Assembly: GCF_002850255.1 (NCBI RefSeq)
Contig: NZ_CP022522.1
Span: forward strand, 4,008,501-4,072,500
Source of the DNA: Pseudoalteromonas sp. NC201
Lineage (GTDB): Bacteria > Pseudomonadota > Gammaproteobacteria > Enterobacterales > Alteromonadaceae
Direction of reading: 5' to 3'
DNA length: 64,000 nucleotides
The translations under genes were made by a program, and so were the position numbers. Below the pieces are notes generated by a model. The model ran no database searches. It was not told the DNA's origin and saw nothing but the letters and a program-made list of their open reading frames with translations. Numbering within the stretch: the stretch's first letter is position 1; each line of letters starts with the position of its first letter. Positions 9,245 to 17,380 of the stretch are shown here, piece after piece.

Positions 9245-10120
9245 TCAAAAGTAAATTTTGTTCTCAGCGTAGTCGATAACTAGCTTATCGTCGTTGAAAT
9301 TACTTAAACCCAGCAGGATAAACGGCTCATCTTTATATCCAAGCACCTCAAACACAGGCATATCCGATAAGTGACTTTCGGTATTGATGATTTCCTTGTC
9401 ACCTAAGCTAAAACGCAGTGATTCTATGGCCACCTTTTTGGTCGCTAGGTCGTTTAACCCTCGGCTGATGTCTTCTTCGCCCAGCGTTAATGTTAGTTTA
9501 TTGGCCAGGTGTGAGTTGATGTAGTTGGTTGGAGCGCCGGTATCAAGCACGGCGTCCACCTCTTCGCCATTAAAACTTGCAGTTAGCTTGATGAAATTGT
9601 TATCTATTTTAAAACTTTCACTCTCCAAGCCCTGTGTCACGCTACTTGGGCAAGCCCCTTGATACAAACTCAGCTCATTATTTTTAAAATCAAACACATT
9701 ACAATATTGCGACATGTATCCATGCCCCAAAATTCCAGGCAAGATGCCTTCCACATCTAAGCGGGTCATATCTTTAAATACATAAGGAAGCGACTCTGCT
9801 GCTAAGTGGCCGACGCTGGTGTGGTCTATCGTTGCCAATACTAGCTCTGAGCTGCCACTTGCGCCTTGCACGTCCATTTTGCTTAGCTTGTCTTCAGGCA
9901 AGGCAAGTGCTGCTTTCAGATTAACCGGTAAAATACCAACATTCGCAGCACTGTCTAAAATCATAGGATGGGTAACCGTATGGTTAAGCGTTGCCATCAC
10001 ATAGGCATGACCTTTCTCGGTGTACTTCATCGGTAAAGTGAGCGATTGTGGCGCGGTAGACGCGGTGATCCCACAACCAACGGTGGTACATGCTAATGCT
10101 GATAAAATAATTGCTCTCAT
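9245..10120 (-). CDS. Exported retropepsin/pepsin-like aspartic protease
   Basis: A 291-residue protein with an N-terminal signal sequence ending near Cys16 (TTVGC), a weak lipobox, so it may be a lipoprotein. It has two aspartic-protease half-domains: the first around Asp56 ('MILDSAANVGILPV', with D-S-A in place of D-T-G) and the second with canonical Asp193-Thr-Gly ('AVLDTGAPTNYI'). Hydrophobic-hydrophobic-Gly patterns follow each. Two lobes on one chain resemble a bacterial pepsin-like arrangement. Single gene, with no operon partner; it ends about 200 bases upstream of the AhpD-like gene. Substrate unknown. The altered first-lobe motif leaves activity open. Confidence 0.75.
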   Translation of the reverse strand: MRAIILSALACTTVGCGITASTAPQSLTLPMKYTEKGHAYVMATLNHTVTHPMILDSAANVGILPVNLKAALALPEDKLSKMDVQGASGSSELVLATIDHTSVGHLAAESLPYVFKDMTRLDVEGILPGILGHGYMSQYCNVFDFKNNELSLYQGACPSSVTQGLESESFKIDNNFIKLTASFNGEEVDAVLDTGAPTNYINSHLANKLTLTLGEEDISRGLNDLATKKVAIESLRFSLGDKEIINTESHLSDMPVFEVLGYKDEPFILLGLSNFNDDKLVIDYAENKIYF

Positions 10121-10186
10121 AATCTTGCTCTCAAACTGTTGATGTTTTTGTTGAGCTAACTATGCCGAGCAATTGTCAAGCAATTA

Positions 10187-11566
10187 TCAAGTTAGTTGAG
10201 AAAATCTGAGCGAAAAGCTCGCCCCTTGATTTTCAGTACTGGTCGCGGTCAATGTCGCGCCCATCAGCTCGGCAAGTTGACGGCAAATTGGCAAGCCGAG
10301 TCCTAAACTGGATGTATCGTGGCGCGACCCCTGCGCGCGGTAAAAGCGCTCAAACACCTGATCGAGTTGATTAGGCGACATACCTTGGCCACAGTCAGCA
10401 ACCGTAATCACCAGTTCATTATCTTGATAACTGAGCTTTAACGTCACAACGCCACCATCAGCGCCATATTTAAAGGCATTATCTAATAAGTTCACCACTA
10501 TCTGTCTGACTCTTCCGGCATCAAGCGTCACGCTCACACCTTCTTGAATATCTGCGTTCAATTTCACGCCTCGCGCTTCGGCCTGTGCTTGGTAACGCAC
10601 TAAGGTCGATGTTAACAGCTCAGAGAGATTTACTCGTGTTGATGACAAGGTCAGCTGCTTTGACTCGGTTAATGACAACAAACACAGGTCGTCGATAATA
10701 CGGTTAACGTTGTGAAGGTCTTGGGTTATCACCGCTAACTGAGCCTTATCCATTGGCACTATACCGTCTTCCATCGCCTCCAAGCGCGAACGAATGCCGT
10801 TAAGTGGTGTTCTAAGTTCATGAGATAAGTCGGAATTCATTTGTTTATACTGCTGATGCAAACCTTGTAGCCAAGCCGCAAGATTATTAAAACTATTGAT
10901 GATTTCACCTACTTCATCATGGCGTTTTAGCGCTAAGCGGGTGTCTAACTCGCCCGACTCTATCGCCTTGAAGCTACGTTTGAGCTGTTTAAGTGGCGAC
11001 AAAAAGTACCACGACCCCAACCAAGCAAGTAATGCAGCAATAATCGATAAGATGACCAAAGTAAGCATAAAATCATCCAGCATAGCTTGCTGCAGCGCTT
11101 CCTTTTCAAACGACCTATCTAGCAATACCTCAGGTAACCAAAACAACTCACCCTGTGGTGATAACACATATTGCGCCTCATTAAATTGCACCACAAACGC
11201 CGCGACACCGGGGTGATGGATAGAAAATTGATGACCGGATTTGACCTGCTCATAGTCTATGGTGAGATCGGGGTTGAGGATCTTTACATCCGCTGTTGAG
11301 TTAGCATCTCGCCAAATAAATAGCTGCTCAGGAAAGGTTGATGCTAAAAACGTTAACGTCGCTTCTGGGCTCGCAAAGGTTTTACCAGTCAATGCTTCTT
11401 CCACTAAGTCATCATCAAGCAATGAATGACCAAACGTTACCGCACTTTGCTTATTAAATGCTAAAAAAGTGCGCTCGGCTGAGTTTTTAGATAGTTGATA
11501 AAAGCTTCCGAGTAGCGCAAAGGTACAAAGCGCCACGAGTAAGGTAAATTTGGTTTTTAGCTTCAT
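10187..11566 (-). CDS. Sensor histidine kinase, BaeS-like
   Basis: A 459-residue membrane kinase. A transmembrane helix lies at about residues 8-25, a periplasmic sensor region of roughly 140 residues follows, then a second transmembrane helix near 168-190, a HAMP domain (about 190-240), the HisKA domain with phospho-acceptor His249 ('LSHELRTPLNG') and an HATPase domain with 'NLLDNAFKYG', 'VADCGQGM' and 'LGLGLPICRQL'. The stretch after the H-box ('RLEAMEDGIVPM') resembles envelope-stress kinase BaeS, but target genes are not evident here. The start codon overlaps the stop of the response-regulator gene by four bases (ATGA). Confidence 0.88.
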   Translation of the reverse strand: MKLKTKFTLLVALCTFALLGSFYQLSKNSAERTFLAFNKQSAVTFGHSLLDDDLVEEALTGKTFASPEATLTFLASTFPEQLFIWRDANSTADVKILNPDLTIDYEQVKSGHQFSIHHPGVAAFVVQFNEAQYVLSPQGELFWLPEVLLDRSFEKEALQQAMLDDFMLTLVILSIIAALLAWLGSWYFLSPLKQLKRSFKAIESGELDTRLALKRHDEVGEIINSFNNLAAWLQGLHQQYKQMNSDLSHELRTPLNGIRSRLEAMEDGIVPMDKAQLAVITQDLHNVNRIIDDLCLLSLTESKQLTLSSTRVNLSELLTSTLVRYQAQAEARGVKLNADIQEGVSVTLDAGRVRQIVVNLLDNAFKYGADGGVVTLKLSYQDNELVITVADCGQGMSPNQLDQVFERFYRAQGSRHDTSSLGLGLPICRQLAELMGATLTATSTENQGASFSLRFSQLT

Positions 11567-12258
11567 GAAGACACCTTACGCGCGATAAATTGATAGCCTT
11601 GCCCGTAACGAGTGGCGATAAACTTGGGCTCAGCCTTACTGTCACCTAGTTTTTTACGCAAGTTAGCCAAATGAGTATCGACTGCCCGATCCGTAATAGG
11701 CGCATCACTTCCCCATACTTGTTCAATTAATTGCGCGCGGCTAAATACTTGTTGCGGCTGCTTGGCCATGGTCAGTAATAACTCGAACTCCACCGCCGTT
11801 AACGCTGGTGTTTGTTGTGTTACCGTTACGGATTTGCTCTCAAGATTGATACTTAAGCCATCAAACAACAAAGCGGCACTCTGCTGACCACGATAGCTAC
11901 GTTTACATAGTGCTTTTGCTCGTGAGATCACTTCTCGTGGGCTGTAAGGCTTGCACACATAATCGTCCGCACCTAGCTCAAACCCCTCAAGACGGTCGGT
12001 TTCAGACACTTTGGCGGTCACCATAATGGTAGGAATGTTGCGTGCAACGGCTTCTTTAAGTAACTCACGGCCATCACCACCGGGTAGCATGACATCTAAA
12101 ATAGCGAGTTGAAATGTTAGGTTTTGTAGGGCTCGGTGGGCATCTGGGGCGTTATCGAAATGGACAACCTGCATATCCGCTTGTGCCAGATATAAATTTA
12201 ATATCTCAGCACTACTTGGGTCATCTTCTACATATAAAACAGTATATTGGTCAGACAT
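11563..12258 (-). CDS. OmpR-family response regulator
   Basis: A 231-residue two-domain regulator. The receiver has the acidic cluster at residues 11-13, phospho-acceptor Asp55 ('LDVMLPGGDG'), 'VTAK' and 'KPYSPRE'. The winged-helix domain follows from about residue 130 ('LTAVEFELLLTMAKQ', 'VWGSDAPITDRAVDTHLANL'). It is the first gene of an operon with the overlapping kinase, so both are translated together. The upstream 475 bases are shared with the divergent NrtR-like gene. Regulon unknown; the architecture fits an envelope or efflux stress response. Confidence 0.9.
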   Translation of the reverse strand: MSDQYTVLYVEDDPSSAEILNLYLAQADMQVVHFDNAPDAHRALQNLTFQLAILDVMLPGGDGRELLKEAVARNIPTIMVTAKVSETDRLEGFELGADDYVCKPYSPREVISRAKALCKRSYRGQQSAALLFDGLSINLESKSVTVTQQTPALTAVEFELLLTMAKQPQQVFSRAQLIEQVWGSDAPITDRAVDTHLANLRKKLGDSKAEPKFIATRYGQGYQFIARKVSS

Positions 12259-12574
12259 TGTTGAGATTAATTTAACGAGTTAATGCTGAGATTCTTAAAG
12301 CCGCTTTATAACCACAGCACCTCCGCATGACGAGGGATATTTGTAGCCACGTTGCAGGGTGATCTTTCAGCTAATAATTTAAGTGACTTTACTATGCCAC
12401 AGCCTTACTCGTTAAGGAACGTCATACTTACCTCTACTGATACCGCTTTTAACTATCGCATAATAAAACAACATCCGCTTCCATCCCTTCCAGCTACTAT
12501 AACCATTTAAAATAAAAGGACTTTTACATTACTTACAAGCTCAAAATAGCAACCTTTGCAACTCAAAATTGATA

Positions 12575-12589
12575 GTGTCATAAAGACAC
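12575..12589. promoter_or_regulatory. Palindrome A of a TGTC-N5-GACA pair
   Basis: GTGTCATAAAGACAC has 5-bp arms around ATAAA. The same TGTC-NNAAA-GACA pattern recurs 130 bases downstream, directly before the NrtR-like gene. It lies in the 475-base divergent region between the two-component system and that gene, which holds no coding frame that I can support. Confidence 0.5.
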
Positions 12590-12705
12590 AAACTCACAAC
12601 AACACAAATTTTGATCAAACGCCAAGATAGAGTCACAGGGACAATATACTCCGCTTATTAACATTGAAACCTTTGTTTTGCTTTAACCTAAACAATCGTT
12701 TATTG

Positions 12706-12718
12706 TGTCCAAAAGACA
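12706..12718. promoter_or_regulatory. Palindrome B of a TGTC-N5-GACA pair, candidate autoregulatory operator
   Basis: TGTCCAAAAGACA lies 16 bases before the ATG of the NrtR-like regulator, where a bound repressor would block initiation. It shares arms and an A-rich spacer with the upstream copy. That the NrtR-like protein binds it is inference. Confidence 0.5.
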
Positions 12719-12733
12719 TTAACTAAAAAATCA

Positions 12734-13435
12734 ATGAGCTCAGAACACAATTTATCCCAGTTTCACCCGCCTCTTTTTTCAGTAGACAGTGTGTTATTTA
12801 CAATTTGGCAAGGTAGCTTAAAAGTCCTCCTCACCAAACGCCCCCATGCGCCGTTCAAAGGCCGCTGGGGATTACCTGGAGGGTTTGTTGATGTTGAGCT
12901 GGATGACAACACGGATATGAGCGCGCTGCGTAAGATCAAAGAGAAAACCAGTGTTGCCCCACAATACCTTGAACAACTTCAGGCGTTTTCTGGGATCAAC
13001 CGTGATCCGCGAGGCTTTAGTGTCACCTTGGTTTATTACGCATTGATTTCACCTCAGCAAGTGGCAACCCAAATTGACTCGGTAGATGATGTGAGATGGG
13101 TGGATCTTAGCGAGATCCCAGATCTTGCTGTGGCTTTTGATCATAAGCATATTATTGAAAAGGCCAAGGCAAGGCTGCAGCAAAAGGCGTTATATTCCAT
13201 GATCCCGGTTTATTGTTTGGCAGATCAATTTACCATTGGACAACTCAAAACCGCCATCGAAGCCATTATCGCCAAACCCATTCAGCGCAAGAGCTTGGTA
13301 AGACGAATTGAAGCCTCAAACATGTTTGAAGCACTGGATGAAAAGGTCAAGTCAGGCGGACGTTTAGCACAGCTCTATAAACTAAAGCCTGATGTCGATA
13401 TCGTGCATTTTGAGCGCAATCTGAGCTTAGGATAA
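12734..13435 (+). CDS. NrtR-like Nudix-domain transcriptional regulator
   Basis: A 233-residue protein with an N-terminal Nudix-fold domain (about 10-150) and a C-terminal winged helix (about 155-225, 'RKSLVRRIEASNMFEALDE'). This is the layout of NrtR, which senses ADP-ribose and controls NAD-related or sugar genes. The Nudix box is degenerate: after 'WGLPGGFVDVE' the REUXEE segment reads RKIKEKT, so the metal-binding glutamates are largely lost and it is probably a ligand sensor rather than a hydrolase. No NAD-salvage gene is next to it; two similar palindromes upstream are likely operators. There is no obvious Shine-Dalgarno before the ATG, which may indicate a leaderless or weakly translated message. 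Confidence 0.82.
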   Translation: MSSEHNLSQFHPPLFSVDSVLFTIWQGSLKVLLTKRPHAPFKGRWGLPGGFVDVELDDNTDMSALRKIKEKTSVAPQYLEQLQAFSGINRDPRGFSVTLVYYALISPQQVATQIDSVDDVRWVDLSEIPDLAVAFDHKHIIEKAKARLQQKALYSMIPVYCLADQFTIGQLKTAIEAIIAKPIQRKSLVRRIEASNMFEALDEKVKSGGRLAQLYKLKPDVDIVHFERNLSLG

Positions 13436-13456
13436 AATGCGATTGTGCGGTGTTTA

Positions 13457-14314
13457 TTACAGAGCTATCACTGCCCCTTGCAGATAATCAAGCTCCTGAC
13501 ACCGCATTTGCAGTAACTCAATAAAATTTCTGGTGTAAGTCGGTGGAGTTCGTTGATTTGGCCAAAGTGCGTAGATGCTGCGAATAAATTGGTAGTCACC
13601 GATATAGCTAAATGCGGTTTGAGATTGCGCTGCCAACGCTGCAATTTCTGTCATCGGCAATACGCCAGCACCGTTAGCCGAGCCTACTAATTTACGCACT
13701 AAGGTAATATCACCCACATAAGAGACGTGACTAAACTGCGCCAGCAGTGCTCGCCATGCATCGGTTGCGGGCAGTTGCGATGCTTTAAAGGGCAAAAACA
13801 GGGTTTGTGTAGTCGCAATTTCCTTGGCGACCACCACCCTTACCGCGATTTGCCCCAGCCGTTTTTGATAGACGCTTGAATCATCCAGCTCCCCGACTCG
13901 CACGGTTAAATCAAACCGCTTTTGGCTGAGTAAGGCCACACTATTGGCAGGCTCCACATGCAATTGGATCTCTGGATACTGGGCCTGAAACGATTGCAGC
14001 GCATTATACAAAGGACCAATCATTAGGTTTTGCGGGCATAACAGGTGGAAAGTGGACGCTTCTAGTGTTGATAGCGCCTCACTTTGCGCTTGCAAGGCGA
14101 GCAAAGACTCCGCCATTTTATCCACCACCGCCTGACCATGATTCGTTAATGTAAGTCCTCTGGCGCTACGCAGTAAGAGCGGATAACCAAGTTTGTCTTC
14201 CAGCGCTAACATCCGCTTAGATAAGGTCGGCGCGCCTATGCTAAGGTCTTCTGCCGCCTTGGCAAAACTTCCTCGGCGGCTTACCTCAACAAAGAGTCGT
14301 AAGTCATCTAGCAT
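13457..14314 (-). CDS. LysR-family transcriptional regulator
   Basis: A 285-residue LysR-type regulator. The N-terminal winged helix-turn-helix covers about residues 1-60 ('FVEVSRRGSFAKAAEDLSIG', 'APTLSKRMLALEDKLGYPLL'), followed by a linker helix and a substrate-binding domain. It is divergent from the DUF2798 and ABM monooxygenase genes with under 100 bases between them, the standard arrangement for a LysR regulator and its target. Effector unknown. Confidence 0.9.
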   Translation of the reverse strand: MLDDLRLFVEVSRRGSFAKAAEDLSIGAPTLSKRMLALEDKLGYPLLLRSARGLTLTNHGQAVVDKMAESLLALQAQSEALSTLEASTFHLLCPQNLMIGPLYNALQSFQAQYPEIQLHVEPANSVALLSQKRFDLTVRVGELDDSSVYQKRLGQIAVRVVVAKEIATTQTLFLPFKASQLPATDAWRALLAQFSHVSYVGDITLVRKLVGSANGAGVLPMTEIAALAAQSQTAFSYIGDYQFIRSIYALWPNQRTPPTYTRNFIELLQMRCQELDYLQGAVIAL

Positions 14315-14403
14315 GGTTATCTCCGCAATCTTAGCTTTCCATTTTTGCCATTCTGATCGGCTGGCAACTCCCTACAATCATACCAACAGCCAGAGGAGGA
14401 AAC

Positions 14404-14634
14404 ATGCAAAAACTCATTTTTACATTACTGCTGTCATTGTGTCTGTCGTTTATGGTGTCTGGATGGGTTACATACATCAATTTGGGATTAGTGGCAGACT
14501 TTACCACGCGATGGGCGCATGCCTTTGCTAATGCTTGGCCGGCCTCGTTCATCGCCGCCTATGTTTTATCAGCCCCAGTTACCGCCGTTACTAAACGCAT
14601 TATGGAGAAATACCATGGCCAACAGCCACAATAA
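14404..14634 (+). CDS. DUF2798 small membrane protein
   Basis: A 76-residue protein with two transmembrane helices (about residues 5-25 and 42-62) and the DUF2798 features 'W..AFANAWPASFIAAY' and 'APVTAVTKRIM'. The function of the family is not established. It has a strong ribosome site (AGGAGG) and overlaps the following ABM gene by 20 bases. It is probably controlled by the divergent LysR regulator. Confidence 0.85.
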   Translation: MQKLIFTLLLSLCLSFMVSGWVTYINLGLVADFTTRWAHAFANAWPASFIAAYVLSAPVTAVTKRIMEKYHGQQPQ

Positions 14635-14914
14635 CGTCAACTTTATCGCCCATATCACACCTAAAACCGAGCACTATCAAAATTGTATTAACGCAATCCA
14701 AGAGATCTTGCCAGCCACTCGAGCAGAAGTCGGATGTTTACGCTTTGAACTTTATGAAAGTGAAGACCGCACCCAGCTTACCTTAGTCGAACGCTTTGTC
14801 GACCATGCCGCGTTTGATTTTCATCACCAGCAAGCCTACACCAAACAGGTATTTACACTGTATCAAGGATGGCTGGCAAAAGCGGTTGATATTATTGCCA
14901 TCAAACCGCTTTAA
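14615..14914 (+). CDS. ABM-domain protein, putative quinol monooxygenase
   Basis: A 99-residue single-domain antibiotic-biosynthesis-monooxygenase (ABM) fold protein, related to YgiN-type quinol monooxygenases. The pattern 'GCLRFELYESED', 'LVERFVDHAAFDFHHQQAY' and a terminal strand matches the dimeric alpha/beta barrel family. I chose the ATG preceded by GGAG at seven bases; longer frames upstream run through the DUF2798 gene without a ribosome site. Overlap with that gene implies coupled translation. Likely acts on small aromatic or quinone compounds, which would fit LysR control. Confidence 0.82.
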   Translation: MANSHNNVNFIAHITPKTEHYQNCINAIQEILPATRAEVGCLRFELYESEDRTQLTLVERFVDHAAFDFHHQQAYTKQVFTLYQGWLAKAVDIIAIKPL

Positions 14915-14971
14915 TTTGCACTTTTAACAAGTTAAGCGCTTCTTCACAAGCAATGATAGAAGCGCTCAGCG

Positions 14972-15184
14972 TTAACTATGTATTTGACGCCAACTTAAAC
15001 CAAATTTAGCGAGATATTTTTGCAGTCTTGTGGAGTCATTCACCTGTGACTTTTTGGTGCGGCTCACGTTAAACAACTCTCTGCCCGCAGCCGCCATACT
15101 TGAGTGGCGAACACAGATAGTAAGTACATAATTTAACTGGTTTATATCAAACGTATCCAAATCGGCAAGTAAACGAATCCACAA
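14972..15184 (-). pseudogene. rtcR: Remnant of rtcR (3' end only)
   Basis: About 70 codons match the C-terminal end of RtcR, the sigma-54 activator of the rtcBA RNA-repair operon: 'FDINQLNYVLTICVRHSSM', 'AAAGRELFNVSR' and 'NDSTRLQKYLAKFGLSW' correspond to the helix-turn-helix end of that family. The CARF and AAA+ domains (over 400 residues) are missing, and upstream the frame soon hits a stop. Nothing here provides a start codon with a ribosome site. No rtcB or rtcA is in the window. I read it as what is left after deletion of an RNA-repair locus. Confidence 0.7.
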
Positions 15185-15186
15185 CA

Positions 15187-15414
15187 GAATGGCAAGAATC
15201 GGGGGAGTATTTTCTTATCACCTATCAATTTAAGTCCATTTTCGGTGAAGCCAATGCATATTGTGGCGGTTGGGAAGAATATAAAGACAGTTTTACCGAT
15301 GCCTTTATCGAACTAAAGCGCAGTAACTTAGTTACTCAAGTAGAACAACAAGTTATCGATTGCTTAGAAAGAGATGGTCACCATGATCTTGCCCAAGCTT
15401 TTATCACTGCGTAG
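15187..15414 (+). pseudogene. Gene fragment without start codon
   Basis: An open frame of 75 codons ending in TAG encodes a protein-like tail ('EYFLITYQFKSIFGEANAY', 'KDSFTDAFIELKR', 'VIDCLERDGHHDLAQAFITA') with mixed acidic helices typical of real protein. It has no start codon or ribosome site and runs back into the rtcR remnant on the other strand. I do not recognise the family. Most likely the 3' end of a gene lost in the same deletion that removed rtcR. Confidence 0.45.
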
Positions 15415-15442
15415 TCAAGCTAGCTAAATAGAAGTACTTAAA

Positions 15443-15472
15443 GCAATGGAAGGTGCGCACACTTTCCATTGC
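15443..15472 (-). terminator. Hairpin downstream of small exported protein gene
   Basis: GCAATGGAAGG and CTTTCCATTGC form an imperfect 11-bp stem with an 8-base loop just beyond the stop codon of the minus-strand gene. The following T-tract is short, so it is a moderate terminator candidate. Confidence 0.5.
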
Positions 15473-15485
15473 GAAATAGCAAAGC

Positions 15486-15872
15486 TTAGAAGCTTAGCAT
15501 TTTTTTAACATGACAAACTTGAGGTAATACATTTTTTTGCACCTCAAATTGTACTCTGTCGCCTTCAGAGATTGTCGCTGCGATGTTCGTTACTCTTTCA
15601 AGAATAGTAGGATCGCTGTAGCTTACAGTGCCATTCATTACGCAGCGGAACTTACGTCCATTAGAGTCTTGAGCATTTACAGTTAAATGGTTTTCGCTCA
15701 CATTCATAGAGAAAGTGCCTGCTTGGCTGTGGTTTAACACAACATCAGCAGTTTGGATGATCACACTACCATAATCTACTTCTGTGATTTTTACTTCAGC
15801 AGCAGAAGCCGACCCTGCAGATACACCTAACGCTAAAACGGTTGCACCAAAAACTTTGTTCAATACTTTCAT
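15486..15872 (-). CDS. Small exported protein of unknown function
   Basis: A 128-residue protein with a textbook signal peptide (MKVLNKVFGATVLALGVSAG, cleavage near 'ASA-AEV', about residue 24). The mature domain is beta-rich with two cysteines that could form a disulfide (in 'FRCVMNG' and 'PQVCHVKK'). No family recognised. AAGGAATAATAT lies upstream of the ATG. It stands alone between gene remnants. Probably periplasmic or secreted. Confidence 0.7.
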   Translation of the reverse strand: MKVLNKVFGATVLALGVSAGSASAAEVKITEVDYGSVIIQTADVVLNHSQAGTFSMNVSENHLTVNAQDSNGRKFRCVMNGTVSYSDPTILERVTNIAATISEGDRVQFEVQKNVLPQVCHVKKMLSF

Positions 15873-16085
15873 TGTATATTATTCCTTTATACATTTATTA
15901 AGTTCATTTATTAGAAAAGCCCTTGAAATTTAAGGCATTGCAAACCTAACACATAACAAATTTAAATAAAACAAAACAAGTTTAAATATTTTTTAACACT
16001 CCACGTAGTTAGTTTAAGATTCAATTTGAACAAGCACATGCAGACACCATTACCGCATTAATAGCCTAGGGCGCAGTATTCCCCG

Positions 16086-16248
16086 TTGCCGTGCGCGATA
16101 CACTAGTTTTAGTGTCGAGAAATACGTAAACACCAACAGCTACCTTATTTTAGAAGCGCTTTTTATACGAATAATGAACAATTTTGTGCAATGCTAAGTC
16201 GAAACTGTCATAACCATGGTGAGCAGATAACTGTGGATGTCAGTGCTG
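16086..16248 (+). repeat. 163-bp direct repeat, copy 1
   Basis: This segment recurs 837 bases downstream with roughly 85-90% identity by eye. It contains ACACTA-GTTT-TAGTGT, a perfect 6-bp-arm hairpin, near its start, and a shared 'CTAAGTCGAAACTG' block near its end. It borders the truncated transposase on the left. Confidence 0.8.
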
Positions 16249-16257
16249 CTCCTCTGT

Positions 16258-16870
16258 TGATACTCAGTGAATATGTTACCAAATACAGACAAAGACTGGC
16301 TGATATTAGTTGGTTTATGCGGGTACTCACGAGGATATTGCCCGTAGAGCAAATAAAGAGGATGAGTGTACAGGCCGGTTCTGGGAAGGACGATTTAAAT
16401 CTCAGCCCTTGTTGGACGAAGCAGCATTAACCGCTTGTATGGCATACGTTGACTTAAACCCTATTCGAGCTAAATTAGCCCCAACACCTGAAACCTCTGA
16501 CTTTACCAGTATCAAAAAGCGTATCGACCATGCAAGGCAAGGGAAACAACCAAAAAGCCTATTACGGTTTGCAGGAAGCCCCCGAAAACATATGCCAAAA
16601 GGGCTGCCTTTTGAACTCAAGTTTTATATAGAATTAGTTGAGCTTACCGGTCAATGTATTCGCACCGACAAAAGCGGTGCCATCTTTGAGTCTCAACCTA
16701 TTCTGTCTCGACTAAACATCGAACCTGATAACTGGATGAAGCTCACTACACAATTTTCTCGGGTTTTCCACGGCGCGGTGGGTCGAGAACAAGTACTCAC
16801 AGCTTATTGTGGAACCCTTAAAAAACGACGGCGCACAAATCTAGCAAATTGTGCACGTTTGCTGGCTTAA
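16258..16870 (+). pseudogene. Truncated, frameshifted Y1/REP-type transposase
   Basis: The translated product matches the C-terminal two thirds of an Alteromonadales transposase of the IS200-like/Y1 family: 'RQRLADISWFMRVL' in one frame, then 'EDIARRANKEDECTGRFWEG', 'ACMAYVDLNPIRAKLA' and 'DFTSIKKRI' in the next. A +1 shift occurs at about 16326-16330. The N-terminal catalytic part with the HUH motif is absent; the left boundary abuts copy 1 of the direct repeat. The intact C-terminal frame runs to 'ANCARLLA'. It cannot be active. The catalytic-domain loss and flanking repeats suggest recombination within an older, larger insertion. Confidence 0.8.
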
Positions 16871-16922
16871 CCAAATAACGCCTTTAGCGATACCCCCTCA
16901 AGCTGTGCAAATTACAGCGCCC

Positions 16923-17085
16923 TTGTCGTGCGTGATACACTAGTTTTAGTGTCGAAAAATGAGCAAACACCAACAACTACCTTATTTTAGAAGCGCTTTT
17001 GATACGAATAATGAACAACCTTGTACAAAGCTAAGTCGAAACTGCCATAACCATGGTAAGCAAATAGTAGTGGCTGTCAGTATTG
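16923..17085 (+). repeat. 163-bp direct repeat, copy 2
   Basis: Second copy of the repeat that flanks the transposase remnant, again with the ACACTA/TAGTGT hairpin and the CTAAGTCGAAACTG block. Point differences show that the duplication is not recent. Confidence 0.8.
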
Positions 17086-17179
17086 TTTGCTGGACAGAAA
17101 TCATTTTCGTTTTTCGGTTAAGCCAATGCAAATCGTATTAGGTTGTGTATGGATAGTGCAGCTTTGATGACAAATAATT

Positions 17180-17380
17180 ATGGGTGTCTTTATAACCCCC
17201 TTTAAAGAGGATTCATCAAGAATTTGTCTCGATGGTGCGGTGGAAAATATGGCCCTATTCAGGCGCTTTGTAATGAATATGCTCAAGCAGTGTGAATGCG
17301 GCTTACCGAGTCAACGCAGCAAATTGAAAACAGCTGGCTGGAACGACAAATTTAGGGCACAGGTGTTCTTTGGCTTATAA
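17180..17380 (+). pseudogene. ISAs1-family transposase, C-terminal remnant
   Basis: The translation 'FKEDSSRICLDGAVENMALF', then 'RRFVMNMLKQ' and 'KLKTAGWNDKF', matches the end of ISAs1-type DDE transposases (F-x-E-D-x-x-R-I, E-N-x-A-x-x-R, N-x-L-K-Q, K-x-x-A-G-W-D-x-x-F). Only about 65 codons remain and there is no start with a ribosome site. It lies just right of the second 163-bp repeat, in a run of mobile-element debris. Confidence 0.6.

Noticed and set aside
10896..11216. 106-codon plus-strand frame inside the histidine kinase gene
   Set aside because: Antisense to the HAMP region of a clearly real kinase; no ribosome site or family resemblance.
12734..13435. Active Nudix hydrolase
   Set aside because: The Nudix box lacks most metal-binding glutamates and a winged-helix domain is fused, so a regulator is the better reading.
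14193..14531. Long plus-strand frame overlapping the LysR gene start and DUF2798 gene
   Set aside because: It is a shadow: its codons run antisense to the LysR helix-turn-helix and out of frame through the DUF2798 gene, with no ribosome site.
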